A stretch of DNA of 64,000 bases from Callaeas wilsoni (taxonomy: Eukaryota; Chordata; Aves; Passeriformes; Callaeidae): assembly GCA_013398955.1 (NCBI GenBank), contig VWPU01010352.1:1-64000 (forward strand), written 5' to 3'. The position numbers were made by a program, and so were the translations under genes. Positions 61,291 through 64,000 of the stretch are shown piece after piece. The notes below the pieces were generated by a model. That model saw only the letters and a list, made by a program, of their open reading frames with translations, had not been told where the DNA came from and ran no database searches. Within the stretch, counting starts at the first letter, position 1. Every line of letters begins with the position of its first letter.

Positions 61291-63109
61291 CTCAGGGCTC
61301 CTGAAACTCTTTCCCTATGGACATCCCTGCCAATCCAAATGTGAATGAGTTCCTTGATTCCAACCTCTCTCCTTTCCCCTTCTCCCACAAAAGATGAGAC
61401 ATACAGCAGCACCTAAAAGAAAATGAGGAAAAATAGCTACAAATTTCTGGAATGGCTCAGTACTTGTGCTGGGTCCACCTATTTAACTGTGCAGTGCTCT
61501 CTCTGTCTTGTCCACTCAGGCAAGCATTCTGTCTTTCCCTTTTTGTGTGTTCTCCCATTTTCTATTAAACAATATTGCCGTTAAGGTTGCTACCTCCAAT
61601 ACACGAACAGGCTCCTGCAACGAATAGATTTTTCAACTTGAAAGAAAAAGTTTCATTCAATTTAAAGTTTCACTTCATTCCCAAGTATTTCTTGACTTTT
61701 CTGAAAATAAAAAAAAAGAAGTGTCTTTTGTCTTTTTTTTTTTATTCTCAAGCATTTAAAACCAAAGGCATGCTACACACTTCAGAAAAAAAAAAAAAAT
61801 TTACAGGATGTGGTGTGTGTGTGTATTGAGGAAGGGGGATTTTTTTATTTCAAAATGCATCAGCTGTATTTTATTTGAAGTTAGCCAGCAAATTAAGCCA
61901 TAAGATGTTTCAATCAGTGAATGAACATCAGAGTAATGTTGTCCAGCTCTTTCATTTCTAGTTTCCCTATCCTGTTCAGCTTTCAGATCCAAATCCAAAT
62001 TGCATTTTCCTCCCAGTAGCCGTCCCTTAGGAGAACTCCCCTAAAGCTTTCCTTTCAGAGATCCTTAATGTGTAATAAGAAGGCCCTGCTCTGCCTTCTC
62101 CCCACTTAAACAATCCTCAGCAATGCCCCAAATAAAAAGCAGAAAGAGAGCATAAGGTTAAACTCTAAATTAATAGATCAAAGGATAAGAACCCTAATTC
62201 TGAAATAAACTGACTATGGAAAAGGATTAAAATGGAGAGAGAGGATTATAGTACAATAATTGCGACAGAAGACTGTGAGTGAATTGGATGGAAAACAGGG
62301 GGTAGGCTTTATTCCGCATTTCTGAGCAAGCAAAATGAAAAGAGGATCCGAAAGATAATTAAAAATCCAAGTGGACTGAAGGAGGACAGGAGGCTGAAAA
62401 CTCACAAGAAGATACCACAATGAATTCCCTGCTGTGCCTGCCCAAGACCCATATCAGTTTCCTTTAAGGAATAGATCTGCTTTTCCTTCACATTCCAGGG
62501 AGGAAGATAATAATTGAAAGAGTGCAAGATTTCAGCTAATTTCAACTTTACCACCATCTGCCACTGAATCTCCAGAGGAGACCAAGACTCTGAGCTATCA
62601 AGGAGGAGAGGACATGAAGAATTACTTCTAAGTTGCCTATTCAGCCGCTATCAACCCTGCAACATAACAGCCCAGTGCTGCATGTTTTGAAAGTAACACA
62701 TATTTCCCCAGGCTCCTCTGGGAGGCAGAGAAAGACTTGGGATATAAACATGAACATGGCATAATAGAAGGAGTTTATAGGCAATCTATAAAGCCAAATT
62801 GAGTGGTGTGTTAATAATGAAAAAGTTGATAATGGATTCCAAAAGAGTGGAGATGTGGGGATAGTCTTGAAAGTGGACCAATATTAATTGCTGCAAAGCT
62901 TATTTATGTGTTTACACAACGTAAGGAGAGCTCCTGCCAGCAATATCCCTAGTGAAAACCAGAATGTGCAAATAAGACAGCTTTTTGGGAAAAATATGAA
63001 CTGAGCATCTCTTCTATCTAAGCCTTCATTTGAGGAACTGAGAACTGAGCATGCATCAGGGTACAAGGACTGAGTACCTGCTGAGCAGTGTCATGGGAAA
63101 TAACTAATG
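61291..63109. other. Unique non-coding DNA with simple tracts
   Basis: A T-rich run lies at about 61731-61744, an A14 run at 61786-61799 and a short TG repeat at about 61811-61825. No gene is recognised. Confidence 0.5.
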
Positions 63110-63175
63110 AAGTCTTGGCCATACTGAAGTCAGTGGAGTTTAGAAAGACTCCAGTAAGGCCAGAAGCTTGATCTT
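63110..63175. repeat. Old amniote repeat with GAAGTCAGTGG core (family unassigned)
   Basis: AGTCTTGGCCATACTGAAGT, then CAGTGGAGTTTAGAAAGACT and CCAGTAAGGCCAGAAGCTTG resemble a common old sauropsid repeat (CTGGCCCCACTGAAGTCAATGG, then an inverted copy, GGGGCCAGGATTTCAC). The copy is short and diverged. Confidence 0.4.
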
Positions 63176-64000
63176 TACCTCATTGATTTAATACGCCGTG
63201 TTACACTACTGCACCATTATACAGTTTTTATCACTATAATCCTACAGGAAGGGCTGTTAAAGAGAGAAGTCTCTTTGTTTCTTTATTTAGTTAGTAAGAG
63301 TTTTAACTGAGATTTTCACAAGCCATCATCATCCAAACGAAAAAACAGTTTAAAAATTTGGTACCTGAATCCCATGACTGTCTTTGAGAAAAGAAGGAAA
63401 AACAAACTCAAACTGAATGCAACATTCCTCACCTCCCCCAAGCCCTTAAGCTTTCGGTTTCTTAGGAGTCATGTGCACTCCTGATGTTTATTCCTTACAA
63501 AAACTATAATCCTCTGGCATGTTCCACTATGCACGCTATGGGCAGGATGATGTCTCAAGCAGAGTGTTGTTACTTTAGTTGATGCGGGCATTGATTAAAA
63601 AAATACAATATTGTGCTTTGACGCAAACTTTGTTCACAGTAAAAAAAGAGGGAAAGGTAACATTCCTAATATGTCTGTTAAATACAGGCAGACTTTCTAG
63701 TAACTTGCACAACTTTATAAAGGGGAAGCATTGTGTTATACTTTAATTTTCAAGCCTCATATTATTTAATCAGTAACTATAATTTTCTTTCAAATAATGC
63801 GTGTATAAAACCCATGATTTCCCATTTCTTATCATCTTTAATAAATGGAAAAACCGTTTGCTTGCCCCCAAAGAGTAATCAACACTGTGTTAATAAGCTC
63901 AGGCCTGGGAACACTTTTTCAATAAGAAAAACATTACACATTATAAAATCAATAATGCTGCCTGACAAATGAGGTTGTGCATAAATTTTTGACATGAAAT
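63176..64000. other. Unique non-coding DNA
   Basis: No gene or repeat is recognised up to the window edge. A 79-codon plus ORF at 63733-63972 has no recognised family. Confidence 0.5.

Noticed and set aside
1..64000. CRISPR arrays, insertion sequences, phage or operon-like organisation
   Set aside because: None is present. Simple repeats and CR1 elements show eukaryotic, avian-type DNA.

Overview
The window looks like non-coding nuclear DNA from a bird. The strongest evidence is a set of about 14 fragments of CR1 LINE retrotransposons. They carry the usual avian CR1 3' end (blocks such as GGTTGGAAGGGACCTT and tails of ATTCTATG-like octamers) in either orientation. There is no bacterial or viral gene organisation. 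ORFs are short, start anywhere and overlap on both strands. I found no exon, tRNA, rRNA or CRISPR array that I can support. The only recognisable coding remnants are decayed pieces of CR1 ORF2 (endonuclease/reverse transcriptase polyprotein). The region is therefore either intergenic (a gene desert) or part of a very large intron; the sequence alone does not decide which.

Layout. 1-3.5 kb: unique AT-rich DNA with one CR1 tail and a TTA microsatellite. 3.57-4.03 kb: a CR1 copy interrupted by a second CR1 (nested insertion). 4-13 kb: unique DNA with a 46-bp tandem duplication (about 6.0 kb), an old CR1 (9.7 kb), a CR1 (10.2 kb) and a TAA microsatellite (11.6 kb). 13.2-16.4 kb: three CR1 fragments, one retaining the C-terminal end of ORF2. 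19.5-20.1 kb: a CpG-rich block with CCAAT and TATA-like elements, my best candidate for a solo LTR or other promoter-like element. 20-32 kb: mainly unique DNA with a MIR-like SINE (27.6 kb). 32.0-32.2 kb: a 141-base N gap inside a CCCT/TTCC microsatellite. 33.5 kb: a duplicated stretch around a single N, probably an assembly join. 36-41.4 kb: CR1 fragments, a 24-bp-period purine satellite (39.5-39.7 kb) and a hAT-like non-autonomous DNA transposon (about 40 kb). 42-50.2 kb: old interspersed repeats (a cluster at 46.25-46.62 kb) and two CR1 fragments. 57.4-58.8 kb: the largest mobile element, a 5'-truncated, internally deleted CR1 on the minus strand with a recognisable but inactivated reverse transcriptase. 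61.2 kb: a second MIR-like SINE. 63.1 kb: another old repeat.

No previously undescribed biological system is evident. The points most worth a second look are the CpG-rich LTR-like block, the nested CR1, the hAT-like element, the assembly-join duplication, and two unique stretches (15.6 kb and 31.2 kb) whose motif content would fit conserved non-coding regulatory DNA. Family names rest on recalled consensus patterns and were not checked by a search.
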